From Sphingomonas palmae (GTDB lineage Bacteria > Pseudomonadota > Alphaproteobacteria > Sphingomonadales > Sphingomonadaceae), in the NCBI RefSeq assembly GCF_900109565.1, contig NZ_FNZZ01000005.1:1-64000 (forward strand): a DNA stretch of 64,000 nucleotides. Direction: 5' to 3'. The notes under the pieces were generated by a model. It did not search any database and was not told the DNA's origin. It was given only the letters and a program-made list of their open reading frames with translations. Shown piece after piece: positions 8,827 through 18,973 of the stretch. Position 1 is the stretch's first letter. The number at the start of each line of letters is the position of its first letter. A program made the translations under genes and the position numbers.

Positions 8827-10335
8827 TTGCCACAGCCAAGCCGTAAACTGACCCGCCTGCTCGCCGCAGGCCTGATGCTCGCGACAGTCACTCCCGCGCT
8901 CGCGCAGGAGAAGACGACCACCACGGTCGAGAAGAAGACCGACGACGGCACCAAGCTGCCGCCGCTGCCGGCCGACCGCACGATCGCGCAGAGCGTGCGT
9001 GTCGGCGGGCGCGTGCTGAATTACCGTGCGACCGTCGGCACGCTGCCGGTGCGCGACGAGAGCGGCAAGGAGATCGGACAGGTCGTCTACACCGCGTACA
9101 CGGTGCCCGGGCGCGATCCGGCGCGCCCCGTCACCTTCGCGTTCAACGGCGGGCCGGGCGCGGCATCGGTGTACCTCAACATGGGCGCGGTCGGCCCCAA
9201 GCGGGTGCAGTTCGGCGCGCAGGGAGACGCGCCCTCGGACGCGCCGATCGCCAGCGACAATCCCAACACCTGGCTCGATTTCACCGACCTGGTCTTCATC
9301 GACCCCATCGGCACCGGGTTCAGCCGCAGCCTGGTAGGCGAGGACGAGACGAAAAAGGCGTTCTACGCCAACGATCCCGACATCAAATACCTGTCCAAGG
9401 TCGTCTACGACTGGCTGGTCAAGGAAGGCCGGCTGCGCAGTCCGAAGTACGTGATGGGTGAGAGTTACGGCGGATACCGCGCGCCGCGCATCGCCTATGA
9501 ACTGCAATCGCAGATCGGCGTCGGAATCAACGGCCTCATCATGGTGTCGCCGTATCTCGACCCGGCGTCGGGCGACGACGCGACCGCGCTGTCGCCGTTG
9601 CCGTGGATGATTGACCTGCCGTCGATGGCGGCGGCGAACCTGGAGCGGCAGGGCCGGCTGACCCCGGCGGCAATGCAGGCGGTGGAGGATTACACCCGCG
9701 GCGACTTCGCGCGCGACCTGCTGCGCGGGCGGTCGGACCCGCAGGCGACGGGACGCATCGTGAGCCGTGTCACGCAATTGACCGGGCTCGATCCCGCGCT
9801 GGTCCAGCGGCTGGGCGGGCGTGTCGACAGCCGCACGTATCTGCGCGAAGTGCACAGGAGCGAGGGCACGATCGGCAGCGTCTACGATTCAAACGTCACC
9901 GCGTTCGACCCCTTCCCCTGGTCGCCGAGTCAGCAGTCGAACGATCCGATCCTCGACGCGCTGATCGCGCCGACAACGAGCGCGATGGTCGATTTCGTCA
10001 CGCGCGAGGTCGGCTGGAAGACCGACGCGCGCTACAATGCGCTGTCCTACGCGGTGAATGCGGCGTGGAACCGCGGCAAGCCCGCCGATACGCCCGTCAC
10101 CGACCTGCGCAAGGCGATCGCCAACGATCCCAAGATGCGCGTCATGATCGTCCACGGCTGGGACGACCTGTCATGCCCGTTCTTCGCCTCCCGCCTGATC
10201 GTCGATCAGATGCCCGCCTTCGGGCAGGCCGAGCGCGTCGCGCTGAAGGTCTATCCGGGCGGGCACATGTTCTACAGCCGCAACGACAGCGGTGCAGCGT
10301 TCAAGAACGACGCGCGGGCGCTGTATCGCAAATGA
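8827..10335 (+). CDS. Secreted S10-family serine carboxypeptidase-like peptidase
   Basis: Alpha/beta-hydrolase peptidase of family S10, 502 aa, that removes C-terminal residues; bacterial members are periplasmic or secreted. A signal peptide ends in TPALAQ. The catalytic Ser is in GESYGGY (near residue 213), the Asp in GWDDLSCPF (near 445) and the His in GGHMFY (near 480); the oxyanion loop FNGGPGAASV is typical. A TTG start is chosen because GAGAGGGA sits 7 bases upstream and the signal peptide then begins correctly. A further in-frame TTG upstream would put WREREYHL before the signal. Confidence 0.88.
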   Translation: MPQPSRKLTRLLAAGLMLATVTPALAQEKTTTTVEKKTDDGTKLPPLPADRTIAQSVRVGGRVLNYRATVGTLPVRDESGKEIGQVVYTAYTVPGRDPARPVTFAFNGGPGAASVYLNMGAVGPKRVQFGAQGDAPSDAPIASDNPNTWLDFTDLVFIDPIGTGFSRSLVGEDETKKAFYANDPDIKYLSKVVYDWLVKEGRLRSPKYVMGESYGGYRAPRIAYELQSQIGVGINGLIMVSPYLDPASGDDATALSPLPWMIDLPSMAAANLERQGRLTPAAMQAVEDYTRGDFARDLLRGRSDPQATGRIVSRVTQLTGLDPALVQRLGGRVDSRTYLREVHRSEGTIGSVYDSNVTAFDPFPWSPSQQSNDPILDALIAPTTSAMVDFVTREVGWKTDARYNALSYAVNAAWNRGKPADTPVTDLRKAIANDPKMRVMIVHGWDDLSCPFFASRLIVDQMPAFGQAERVALKVYPGGHMFYSRNDSGAAFKNDARALYRK

Positions 10336-10337
10336 GC

Positions 10338-10362
10338 GGGGCGACGCCGCGCGCGTCGCCCC
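10338..10362. terminator. Hairpin between convergent peptidase and GH3 genes
   Basis: A perfect 10-bp stem GGGGCGACGC/GCGTCGCCCC with a 5-base loop fills the 38-base gap between two convergent genes. There is no T-run on either side. The position argues for a shared 3' end structure. Confidence 0.45.
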
Positions 10363-10373
10363 TCACGTGTTTA

Positions 10374-12836
10374 TCAGCGCTGCCCGCAGATAACCGGGCC
10401 GGGCGGCGCGCTGGCGACGCGAATGCCCGATACGTCGATGCCCGCCGCGCCGGTCGCCGCGATCACCGCCGAACGCGTAATCCGCGCCATGTCGACCCCC
10501 TGATCGGCGAAGCAGCGTAGCGGCACCGCCAGTTCAGTCCAGTCACTGCCGGCGTTGCGGAGCACGCCGGTAATCGGAACGGTGGCACTGCGTCCGCCGG
10601 CCATGCCGAGCGTAACGGTCCCCGTCGGTGCACGGGTGACGCGATAGTCGAGGATCAGGCTCAACTGCCCATTCGACTCGCGCGACAGGTCGATCGGCTG
10701 CGCCTGCTCGACCGCGAGTTCGCCGGCGCCGGCAAAGGTCAGTCGCACGCTGTCCTCCTGCGCCTGGCGATCGACGCGCGCCTGCGTCACCGCGCCGCTG
10801 GTCCGGAACGACGCGCCGGGGGCGAGCCGCCCGCGTACGAACAGCGCGTTCTGGTCGCCGCCCGCGTTCGCCGGCCGCGCTTCGTCGAGCTTGGATACCT
10901 GCCCGCCCTTCGCGTAGGACAGGCCGTAGCCGAACGCGAACAGCGGGTCGTAATTCGGATCGCGCCTATTAAGCACGTACTGGTCGAGCCGCTTCGGCCA
11001 AGAGAACGACAGCGTTCCGCGGAAATCGGCGCGGGGCTTGCCGTCGCGCCCCGCCACCAGCAGGTCGGCGACGCCGCCGCCCTCGGTCCCTGGCAGCCAG
11101 GCAGCGACGAAGGCGTCGGACGCGTTCAGCTCCGGGTTCACCCACAACGGCCGGCCCGACAGGAACACCGACACCGTCGGCACGCCCGCGGCCTTCAAGC
11201 GACGCAGCAGTTGCAGGCTCGACTTGTCGTCGGGGCTGAATTCCAGCGTCGGGCGGTCGCCGGAGAATTCGGCATAAGGCGTTTCGCCAAACACGACGAT
11301 CGCGACATCGGGTTTGGCGGTGTACTTGCCATCCGCGGACAAGATGGCGGTGCCCCCCGCCGCGCGCACGGCCTCCGACAGCCCGCCCCAGATCGATTGC
11401 GCATTGGGGAAGTTGGCGTTGGTGACGCCGGTGCCCTGCCACGTGATCGACCAGCCGCCCGCCTGCTGCCCTATGTTGTCGGCACCCGCGCCCGCGACCA
11501 GCACGTTCGCGCCGGCCTTGATCGGCAGCACGCCGTTGTTCTTGAGCAGCACGAGCGACTCGCGCACGGCCTGACGTGCCAGCGCGCGGTGCTCGGCGCT
11601 GCCGAGCAGGTCGAACTTGCCCGCGAACGGTCGTGACGAAGGGCGCCCCGCCTCGAACGTACCGGCGAGCACCTTGACGCGCAGGATGCGGCGCACCGCG
11701 TCGTTGAGGCGTGCCGCCGGGATAATCCCCGCCTTCGCCTCGCGCAGCGTGTTGGCGTACAGCTCCTTCCACTTCGGACCCGAGTACATGAACATGTCGA
11801 GCCCGGCGTTGATTGCCGCCGCGCAATCCTCGTTGGTGCAGCCCGGCACCTGCCCGTGCGCGTTCCAGTCGCCGACCGCGAAGCCGTCGAACCCCCAACG
11901 TTCCTTGAGCACGCCGGTCAGCAGCGACTTGTTGCCCGTCAGCTTGGTGCCGTTCCAGCTCGAGAAGCTGGGCATCACGGTCAACGCACCCGCGGGCAGC
12001 GCGGTCATGTAGCCCGCGGCATGGACGTCGCGCAGCGTTTGCTCGCTGACGCGCGTGTCGCCCTGATCGCGCCCGCCGGTACCGCCGTCGCCGAGGAAAT
12101 GCTTCACCGAGGAGATGACGTGGCCCGGGCGCATGAAGTCGCCTCCCACCCGGCCCTGAATACCCTCAACCATCGCGCCGGCGTAGGAGGCGACGAGCGA
12201 CGGGTCTTCCGAATAGCTCTCGTAAGTGCGCCCCCAGCGATCGTCCTGCACCACAGCGACGGTCGGCGCGAAGCTCCAGTCGATGCCGGTCGCCGCGGTC
12301 TCCGCCGCGGTCGCGGCACCGATGCGGCGGACGAGCTCGGGATCGCGCATCGCGCCCAGGCCGATGTTATGCGGAAAAAGCGTCGCGCCGACGATGTTGT
12401 TGTCGCCGTGCACCGCGTCGGTGCCCCAGATGACCGGCACGACCGGCCGCCCGTCGCTCCGCTTCACCGACGCATCGTAGAAGGCGTCGAACAGCTTCAA
12501 CCACTCGGGCGCGGGCGCGAACTCGTCGTTATTGGGGGCCGAATTGCCGCCGTTCAGGATCGAGCCGAGCTTGTACGTCTCCAGATCCTTGGGGCTGATC
12601 GAGGCGATGTCGACCTGCAGCAGCTGCCCGACCTTGTCCTCCACGCTCATGCGCCGCAGCATGGCGTCGACGCGTGCCTCGACCTTGGGGTCGCGCTGAC
12701 GCTTCATCGCGAGCGCGGGCCATTGATCGGGGTGCGCGGTCGCCGACGCGCTGACCGCCGGACCCGCTCCCTGCGCCGACAATCCCGCCGCACTTGCCAG
12801 CAACGCCGCCGCGACGCCGATCCTGATCGTCCTCAT
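10374..12836 (-). CDS. Secreted glycoside hydrolase family 3 beta-glucosidase (ExoP-like)
   Basis: Retaining exo-acting beta-glucosidase, 820 aa, with a signal peptide ending in GLSAQG. The GH3 N-terminal barrel holds the nucleophile Asp in GFAVGDWNAH (about residue 320) and the substrate loop SVKHFLGDGG. The alpha/beta sandwich follows, with VFGETPYAE, and GYGLSY closes the catalytic core. The last 160 residues look like the beta-rich C-terminal domain of marine ExoP-type exo-1,3/1,4-beta-glucanases, which may bind sugars. GGAGG lies 5 bases before the ATG. Substrate choice (cello- or laminari-oligosaccharides) cannot be told from sequence. Confidence 0.92.
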   Translation of the reverse strand: MRTIRIGVAAALLASAAGLSAQGAGPAVSASATAHPDQWPALAMKRQRDPKVEARVDAMLRRMSVEDKVGQLLQVDIASISPKDLETYKLGSILNGGNSAPNNDEFAPAPEWLKLFDAFYDASVKRSDGRPVVPVIWGTDAVHGDNNIVGATLFPHNIGLGAMRDPELVRRIGAATAAETAATGIDWSFAPTVAVVQDDRWGRTYESYSEDPSLVASYAGAMVEGIQGRVGGDFMRPGHVISSVKHFLGDGGTGGRDQGDTRVSEQTLRDVHAAGYMTALPAGALTVMPSFSSWNGTKLTGNKSLLTGVLKERWGFDGFAVGDWNAHGQVPGCTNEDCAAAINAGLDMFMYSGPKWKELYANTLREAKAGIIPAARLNDAVRRILRVKVLAGTFEAGRPSSRPFAGKFDLLGSAEHRALARQAVRESLVLLKNNGVLPIKAGANVLVAGAGADNIGQQAGGWSITWQGTGVTNANFPNAQSIWGGLSEAVRAAGGTAILSADGKYTAKPDVAIVVFGETPYAEFSGDRPTLEFSPDDKSSLQLLRRLKAAGVPTVSVFLSGRPLWVNPELNASDAFVAAWLPGTEGGGVADLLVAGRDGKPRADFRGTLSFSWPKRLDQYVLNRRDPNYDPLFAFGYGLSYAKGGQVSKLDEARPANAGGDQNALFVRGRLAPGASFRTSGAVTQARVDRQAQEDSVRLTFAGAGELAVEQAQPIDLSRESNGQLSLILDYRVTRAPTGTVTLGMAGGRSATVPITGVLRNAGSDWTELAVPLRCFADQGVDMARITRSAVIAATGAAGIDVSGIRVASAPPGPVICGQR

Positions 12837-13115
12837 GCTTCCTCCCCATGCGCCACGCGCGACCTCGTTTGGACGAGCCCTAATCGGCGCTCCGGACGGT
12901 CACAAGCGGGTCAAGGTCGCACATCGACGGCAGAGATCGGCTTCGCATCCAAGAGCGCCATCGACTGCCGTGAGTGCGGTGCCGCTCGAAATCACGCCAG
13001 CCACGTAAACTTACATGGATTAGGAAACGAAATCCCGTGCCGGAGGTTCTCTGCTTTGGGGTAGCAGTGTTTCTGCATGGCCAACCGGTTATGGCGCTGC
13101 GTGACGAACAGTCAG

Positions 13116-13784
13116 ATGAAAGAAAACATGTCGAAATCCGATTTGGGCGCGCTCTCGCTGTCGCGCCGCGGCGTGCTGGCCGGCGGCGCTGCCACTGCCG
13201 CGATGACGAGCGCGCCTGCTGCGATCGCGCAGGCAGCGGCGTCGTCACCGATGACACCGGCCGAGCCCGCGCCGATGATGCCGGTGTCGTTCGAGGTCAA
13301 CGGCCAGCGCGAGGACCTGACGCTCGACACGCGCACCACGCTGCTCGACGCGTTGCGCGAGCATCTGCATATGACCGGCACCAAGAAGGGTTGCGACCAC
13401 GGCCAGTGCGGCGCCTGCACCGTGATGGTCAATGGCGTGCGGATCAATTCCTGCCTCTCCCTCGCGGTGCAGCACCAAGGCGATAAGGTGACGACCATCG
13501 AGGGACTCGGCACGCCCGACAAGCTCCACCCGATGCAGGCCGCCTTCATCAAGCATGACGGCTATCAATGCGGTTACTGCACGCCGGGGCAAATCTGCTC
13601 TGCGGTCGCGGTGCTCGACGAGATCAAGCGCGGCGTTCCCAGCCACGTCCAGGCGGACGTGTCGGCGCGCCCGCAGGCGACCAACATGGAGCTGCGCGAG
13701 CGGATGAGTGGTAACATTTGTCGCTGCGGCGCTTATTCCAACATCGCCGAGGCAATGGGCGAAGTCGCGGGGGTGCGGGCATGA
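13116..13784 (+). CDS. paoA: Aldehyde oxidase iron-sulfur subunit PaoA, Tat-exported
   Basis: Small subunit of the periplasmic molybdenum aldehyde oxidoreductase PaoABC, which oxidises aldehydes (aromatic ones in E. coli) to acids. About 222 aa, with a twin-arginine signal [10 protein letters not shown]. The plant-type [2Fe-2S] motif [16 protein letters not shown] is followed by the second cluster motifs CGYCTPGQ and GNICRCGAY. The match to E. coli PaoA (YagT) is close along the whole length. The start is uncertain between this ATG and another four codons later, as neither has a good ribosome site. The stop overlaps the paoB start (ATGA). The folded heterotrimer is presumably exported on this signal. 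Confidence 0.92.
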   Translation: MKENMSKSDLGALSLSRRGVLAGGAATAAMTSAPAAIAQAAASSPMTPAEPAPMMPVSFEVNGQREDLTLDTRTTLLDALREHLHMTGTKKGCDHGQCGACTVMVNGVRINSCLSLAVQHQGDKVTTIEGLGTPDKLHPMQAAFIKHDGYQCGYCTPGQICSAVAVLDEIKRGVPSHVQADVSARPQATNMELRERMSGNICRCGAYSNIAEAMGEVAGVRA

Positions 13785-14728
13785 AGGCGTTCACCTACGA
13801 GCGCGCGAAGGATGCGCGAGGAGCGGCGCAGGCAGCGGCGCGGCCGGGCGCGAAGTTCCTAGCGGGCGGAACCAACCTGCTCGACCTGATGAAGATCGAG
13901 GTCGAAACGCCGACGCATCTGATCGACGTGCAGGACCTGGGCTTCGACAAGATCGAGAAGACGGCGGAAGGCGGGCTGCGGATCGGTGCGCTCGTCACCA
14001 ACACCGACCTCGCCGCCGACGAGCGGGTACGGCGCGACTATAGTGTGCTGACGCGCGCGATCGTCGCTGGCGCCAGCGGACAATTGCGCAACAAGGCGTC
14101 GACCGCGGGCAATCTGCTCCAGCGGACGCGCTGCCCGTATTTCTACGACACCAACATGGCGTGTAACAAGCGCAAGCCGGGGTCGGGCTGCGCCGCGATC
14201 GGCGGCTATTCGCGCCAGCTTGGACTGATCGGCGTGTCGGACAAGTGCATCGCGACCTTCCCCGGCGACATGGCGGTCGCGATGCGCGTGCTCGACGCCT
14301 ATGTCGAGACGATCGACCCGGCCGGACAGCGCCGCGCGATCCCGATGGCCGACTTCCACCGTTTGTGGGGCGACCATCCCGAGCAGGACACGGTGCTGAA
14401 ATCCGGTGAGCTGATCACCGCGGTAACGCTGCCGAAGCCGATCGGCGGCAAGCATTTCTACGAAAAGGTGCGCGACCGCGCCTCCTACGCCTATGCGCTC
14501 GTCTCGGTGGCGGCGGTGATCCAGCCTGATGGCACGGGCCGCGTCGCCTTCGGCGGCGTCGCACCGCGTCCGTGGCGGGTCGAGGCAGCCGAAGCGCTTC
14601 TGCCGCAAGGTGCCGCCGCGGTCACCGCGCGCGCGTTCCAGGGCGCGACCCCGACGAAGGACAACGCCTTCAAGCTGCCGCTAGCGACCCGCGCGCTCGC
14701 TTCCGTCATCGCGCAATCCAAGGCATAA
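13781..14728 (+). CDS. paoB: Aldehyde oxidase FAD-binding subunit PaoB
   Basis: Middle, FAD-carrying subunit of the PaoABC oxidase, 315 aa. It passes electrons from the iron-sulfur centres to flavin. [11 protein letters not shown] is the FAD pyrophosphate loop. [11 protein letters not shown] and the [12 protein letters not shown] region match the additional [4Fe-4S]-linked segment special to PaoB. The C-terminal CO-dehydrogenase flavoprotein domain follows ([19 protein letters not shown]). The start overlaps the paoA stop, and no signal peptide is present, consistent with hitch-hiker export. Confidence 0.93.
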   Translation: MKAFTYERAKDARGAAQAAARPGAKFLAGGTNLLDLMKIEVETPTHLIDVQDLGFDKIEKTAEGGLRIGALVTNTDLAADERVRRDYSVLTRAIVAGASGQLRNKASTAGNLLQRTRCPYFYDTNMACNKRKPGSGCAAIGGYSRQLGLIGVSDKCIATFPGDMAVAMRVLDAYVETIDPAGQRRAIPMADFHRLWGDHPEQDTVLKSGELITAVTLPKPIGGKHFYEKVRDRASYAYALVSVAAVIQPDGTGRVAFGGVAPRPWRVEAAEALLPQGAAAVTARAFQGATPTKDNAFKLPLATRALASVIAQSKA

Positions 14729-14732
14729 AGTC

Positions 14733-16952
14733 ATGAAGTTCGACACACCCGCCGGGCAGAACCCGATCGATCGGATGCAAGTCGTCGGCCGCGCGATGAA
14801 CCGCATCGACGGCCCGCTAAAGACCACTGGCACCGCACCCTACGCCTACGAACATCATGCCGAGGTGCCGAACGCCGCCTACGGCTATCTCGTCCCCGCC
14901 GCGATCGCGAAGGGTCGGATCGCGAGCATCGACACGCGCGCGGCAAAGGCGGCGCCGGGGGTTCTCGCGATCGTCACCGCCCAGAATGCCGGGCCGCTCG
15001 GCAAGGGCGACAAGAACACCGTCAAATTGCTCGCCGGCCCCGACGTCGATCATTATCACCAGGCCGTCGCGGTCGTCGTCGCCGAGACGTTCGAACAGGC
15101 GCGCGCGGCCGCCGGGCTGGTTCGCGTCGATTACGCGCGCGGCGCGGCGCAGTTCGACCTCGATCAGGCGCTGAAAACTGCGCCGCTGACCGGCGGGTCA
15201 AGCGGCGAAGGCAGCGGCGCGCCGGCGGTCGACCGCGTCGGCAAGTTCGAACAGGCGTTCGCCGCCGCAGCCGTGACGCTCGACCAAACCTACTCGACCC
15301 CCGACCACAGCCACGCGATGATGGAGCCGTTCGCCTCGATCGCGGCGTGGAACGGCGACGAACTGACACTGTGGACCTCGAACCAGATGATCAACTGGGG
15401 ACACGAGGACCTCGCCAAAACGCTGGGGATGCCAAAGGAGAAAATCCGCTTCATGTCGCCCTACGTCGGCGGCGGGTTCGGCGGAAAGCTGTTCCTGCGC
15501 ACCGACGCAGTGATGGCTGCGCTCGGTGCCAAGGCAGCGGGGCGTCCGGTCAAGCTGGCGCTGTCGCGCCCCGTGATCGCCAATAACACGACGCACCGAC
15601 CGGCGACGCGCCAGCGCATCCGCATCGGGGCACAGAAAGACGGCACGATCACCGCGATCGCGCACGAGAGCGGGTCGGGCGACCAGCCCGGCGGCAGCCC
15701 GGAAACCGCGGTCAACCAGACTAAGTTGCTCTACGCGGGCGCCAATCGCATGATCTCAATGCGGCTCGCGGTGCTCAACCTGCCCGAAGGCAATGCGATG
15801 CGCGCGCCGGGCGAGGCGCCCGGCATGATGGCGCTCGAGATCGCGATGGACGAAATGGCCGAGAAGCTGGGCATGGACCCGATCGCGTTCCGCATTAAGA
15901 ACGACACCCAGGTCGATCCCGAGAAGCCCGAGCGGCGCTTCTCGCAGCGCGAGCTGGTGCGCTGTTTGAACGAGGGCGCGCAACGCTTCGGCTGGTCGCG
16001 CCGCAACGCCAAGCCGGGTCAGGTGCGCGACGGCAAGTGGCTGGTCGGCATGGGCGTGGCGTCGGCGTTCCGCAACCACATGAACATGCCCTCGGCCGCG
16101 CGTGTGCGCCTCGGGCAGGACGGCGTCGTGACGGTGGAAACCGACATGACCGATATCGGCACCGGCAGCTACACGATCATCGCGCAGACCGCGGCCGAAA
16201 TGATGGGCGTGCCCGTGGAGGCCGTCGTCGTGAAGCTGGGCAGCTCGGCCTATCCCGTCTCGGCGGGCTCGGGCGGGCAGTTCGGCGCGGCGAATTCGAC
16301 CGCGGGCGTCTACGCCGCCTGCGTCAAGCTGCGCGAGCAGGTGGCGCAGCGGCTCGGGTTCAACTCCGCCGACGCAGTGTTCCAGGGCAGCAAGGTCACC
16401 AGCGGCAATCGCGCGGCCGACCTCAAGCAGGCGGCGCAGGGCGGCGAGCTGGTCGGCGAGGACAAGATCGAGTTCGGCAAGCTGGGCAAGGAGTACCAGC
16501 TCTCCACCTTCGGCGCGCATTTCGTCGAGGTCGGCGTCGACGCCTATACCGGCGCGACGCGGCTCCGGCGGATGCTGGCGGTGTGCGCGGCCGGGCGGAT
16601 CATCAACCCGAAGTCGGCGCGCAGCCAGGTGATCGGCGCGATGACGATGGGCGTCGGCTCGGCGCTGATGGAGGAGCTCGCGGTCGACACGCGCTTCGGC
16701 CTGTTCATCAACCACGACCTCGCGCTCTACGAAGTGCCGGTCCACGCCGACATTCCGCATCAGGAGGTCGTGTTCCTGCCCGAGGTGGACGACAAGGCCA
16801 ATCCGATGAAAGCGAAGGGCGTCGGCGAACTGGGACTATGCGGCGTCGGTGCGGCGGTCGCCAACGCGATCTACAACGCGACGGGCGTGCGCGTGCGCGA
16901 TTACCCGATCACGCTCGACAAGCATCTGGATAAACTGCCCGCGGTGGCGTGA
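14733..16952 (+). CDS. paoC: Aldehyde oxidase molybdenum-binding subunit PaoC
   Basis: Large catalytic subunit of PaoABC, 739 aa, of the xanthine-oxidase family, binding the molybdenum cofactor (cytosine dinucleotide form in the E. coli enzyme). The a/b hammerhead domain is N-terminal, SPYVGGGFGGK contacts the cofactor, and GVGELGLCGVG near residue 700 carries the catalytic Glu. It starts 4 bases after paoB, completing the operon. The chaperone gene paoD (XdhC-like) that usually follows is absent; the next gene is on the other strand, so insertion and maturation factors must be encoded elsewhere. Confidence 0.94.
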   Translation: MKFDTPAGQNPIDRMQVVGRAMNRIDGPLKTTGTAPYAYEHHAEVPNAAYGYLVPAAIAKGRIASIDTRAAKAAPGVLAIVTAQNAGPLGKGDKNTVKLLAGPDVDHYHQAVAVVVAETFEQARAAAGLVRVDYARGAAQFDLDQALKTAPLTGGSSGEGSGAPAVDRVGKFEQAFAAAAVTLDQTYSTPDHSHAMMEPFASIAAWNGDELTLWTSNQMINWGHEDLAKTLGMPKEKIRFMSPYVGGGFGGKLFLRTDAVMAALGAKAAGRPVKLALSRPVIANNTTHRPATRQRIRIGAQKDGTITAIAHESGSGDQPGGSPETAVNQTKLLYAGANRMISMRLAVLNLPEGNAMRAPGEAPGMMALEIAMDEMAEKLGMDPIAFRIKNDTQVDPEKPERRFSQRELVRCLNEGAQRFGWSRRNAKPGQVRDGKWLVGMGVASAFRNHMNMPSAARVRLGQDGVVTVETDMTDIGTGSYTIIAQTAAEMMGVPVEAVVVKLGSSAYPVSAGSGGQFGAANSTAGVYAACVKLREQVAQRLGFNSADAVFQGSKVTSGNRAADLKQAAQGGELVGEDKIEFGKLGKEYQLSTFGAHFVEVGVDAYTGATRLRRMLAVCAAGRIINPKSARSQVIGAMTMGVGSALMEELAVDTRFGLFINHDLALYEVPVHADIPHQEVVFLPEVDDKANPMKAKGVGELGLCGVGAAVANAIYNATGVRVRDYPITLDKHLDKLPAVA

Positions 16953-17005
16953 TGAACAGCGGGGAGGTGCCGTGCCTCCCCGACGACCCTTCCGCTAAAC
17001 CGCCC

Positions 17006-17917
17006 CTACCCCGCCGCGAGCTGGTCGCGCGCGATACGTTGCAGCGCGCTCGCCTGTTCGCGTGACAGGCCGAGCGTGTCGGCGGCCTGCTCGCCGGGGC
17101 CAAGCGTCGTCGGATCGAGGCCGGTGACGCGGCCGAACACCACCAGCGCCTCCAGATAATAGCCCGCGGTGCTGGCGTGATACTGGTCGAAACTCCACAG
17201 ATCGATCTGACCGTAGTTTACTCCGTCATAGGGATTCGGATCGGCGACGCCGGTTGTGAAGGCGCGGTTCCACGCCTGCCCGACCGGCAGCACGCCCGTG
17301 ACGAGCGGATTGACCGCGCGCGCCCGGTCGGCGGCGGCGCGCAGGTCGAGTGCCATCAGCGTGATCGGCTTGTTCGACCACGGACCACCCGGCGTGCGAT
17401 ACACCTGATCGGCGCGCGACCAGGTCGCGGTCAGCTGTATCTGTACCTGCGGGTTCGCACGCGCGAACAGTCGCGACAGCCGCGCGACATCGTTGATATA
17501 GGCGCGCGGATCGCCGGGCCGATCGGGATCGAGCGTGCTATATTCCTGCAGCACAACCACGTCCCACGCGCGGTCGAACAGCCGCCGGCGCTTCTCGTAG
17601 TGGAAGCCGAGCGTCCTGCCACCCTGCACTTCCAGGCTGACCTGATAGTCGAGCCCGGCCTGCAGCGTGAACGCCTTGAACAGGGCAGGCACCCCGCCAT
17701 AGCGCGCGCCGTTCAGGTCGGTGACCGTGTCCGCGCGCCAGTTGCGCACCGGCGAGTTGGCGCCGAAGGTAAAGCTGTTGCCGATGAACAGGATCGTGCG
17801 TGTCGCGCGCGTTGAGGCGACCGGCGGTGGCGTGACACTGCGCTGCGCCGTGGCAGAACCGACCGCCGCGACGGTCGCCAACGCTGACGCAACCGCGCCC
17901 CACATCCACCTTGTCAT
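17006..17917 (-). CDS. Secreted SGNH/GDSL-like hydrolase-fold protein
   Basis: A 303-aa exported protein whose signal peptide ends near VGSATAQ. ILFIGNSFTFG fits the first SGNH block, although the usual GDS is GNS with Ser after Asn, and DQYHAS near the C-terminus fits the Asp-x-x-His block. This pattern occurs in bacterial esterase/acetyl-hydrolase-like proteins of unknown substrate. The start was moved to the internal ATG with GGGGGTG 3 bases upstream, as the longer form carries an extra MSVADVLRYGGD ahead of the signal. Confidence 0.65.
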   Translation of the reverse strand: MTRWMWGAVASALATVAAVGSATAQRSVTPPPVASTRATRTILFIGNSFTFGANSPVRNWRADTVTDLNGARYGGVPALFKAFTLQAGLDYQVSLEVQGGRTLGFHYEKRRRLFDRAWDVVVLQEYSTLDPDRPGDPRAYINDVARLSRLFARANPQVQIQLTATWSRADQVYRTPGGPWSNKPITLMALDLRAAADRARAVNPLVTGVLPVGQAWNRAFTTGVADPNPYDGVNYGQIDLWSFDQYHASTAGYYLEALVVFGRVTGLDPTTLGPGEQAADTLGLSREQASALQRIARDQLAAG

Positions 17918-17980
17918 GTCACCCCCGTATCGCAGCACATCAGCCACGCTCAACGCGCAGTACCCCGATCGTTCCGCCGC

Positions 17981-18973
17981 TCAGGCGAGGAGCGCGAGCA
18001 GCGCGAAGCTCGCCAGCCAGTGCGTTCCCATGTAATCGTCGGCGAGGTGCGGCAGGCTTGCGGCCAGGTGCCGCTCGGCAGCGTTCAGCGCCGCCGGTGC
18101 GACCGGATGGTCGGGCCCGAGCGCCTTTGCCAGCGAGCGCCAGCACCACGCGCGGCTGAGGTTCAGCCCGTCCAGGTGCGCGATCTTGCCATCGCCGCGA
18201 TCGGACACGGTCGCGGGCGTGAACAGCGTCGCGGGCTCGCCATGCGTCAGGTCAGGCAGAAACGCGTCGAACCAGTCGCGGAACGCGGGCCCGGGCAGCA
18301 CGCGGCTCATCAGCAATGCCTCGCAGAGCGCCGGCGACAGGAACTCGTCCCCGCCCGGCTCCCACGCCTGACACCCGCGGTCGCGTGCGAACCAATCGCG
18401 CGCGCGCTGCTCGATCAGCGCGGCCAGCGCCTGGTCGTGCGCGCGGGCCCAGTCGTGCGCGAGCGTGAGGGCAAAGGCGGTATTGAAGTGCGTGCCGACG
18501 CGCAAGGGGTAGGTCAGCTTGGGCAGAAACGCCGCGAAGCGGTCGGCGAAGGCACGCGCGAGCGGATCGAGCGTCTCGCCCCAGCCGGCATCGTGCCGCA
18601 TCGCCTCGCCGTGGAGCGCGAGCAGCCACGCCCAGCCGTACGGCCGCTCGAACCCGCCGCTGTATGGTCGGTCGAGAAAGGCGCGTTCGCCTGCGACATT
18701 CGCCGGCGTGAACATGGCGCCGGCGCGGGCGCGAATGTTGCCGACCTCGGCCATATTAGGATGGAGCCGCAACAGCGTCAGCAGCTGCCACCAGCCGTGG
18801 ACGCAGCTGTGCCAGTCGAAGCTGCCGTAGAAGATTGGGTGGAGCACGCGCGGGGGCAGCAGATCGTCGTCGCTCACCAGGACCTGATCGAGCTTGTGCG
18901 GATATTCCTGGCCGACATGGCCGAGCGTCAGCCGGGCAAAGGTCGCAGCGCGGGCGGGGTCGAGCTTGGTCAT
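17981..18973 (-). CDS. DUF2891 family protein, last gene of the 5-oxoprolinase operon
   Basis: A 330-aa soluble protein with the DUF2891 pattern: HPIFYGSFDWHSCVHGWW near the N-terminus, GWGETLDPLARAF, and EPGGDEFLSPALCEALLMS. The conserved His, Trp, Asp and Glu residues and an alpha-helical repeat look recall glycoside-processing alpha/alpha barrels, but no function is established that I know of. Its ATG overlaps the stop of the upstream membrane gene (ATGA), so it is made with the 5-oxoprolinase module and probably acts on the same substrate or a precursor. Confidence 0.85.
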   Translation of the reverse strand: MTKLDPARAATFARLTLGHVGQEYPHKLDQVLVSDDDLLPPRVLHPIFYGSFDWHSCVHGWWQLLTLLRLHPNMAEVGNIRARAGAMFTPANVAGERAFLDRPYSGGFERPYGWAWLLALHGEAMRHDAGWGETLDPLARAFADRFAAFLPKLTYPLRVGTHFNTAFALTLAHDWARAHDQALAALIEQRARDWFARDRGCQAWEPGGDEFLSPALCEALLMSRVLPGPAFRDWFDAFLPDLTHGEPATLFTPATVSDRGDGKIAHLDGLNLSRAWCWRSLAKALGPDHPVAPAALNAAERHLAASLPHLADDYMGTHWLASFALLALLA

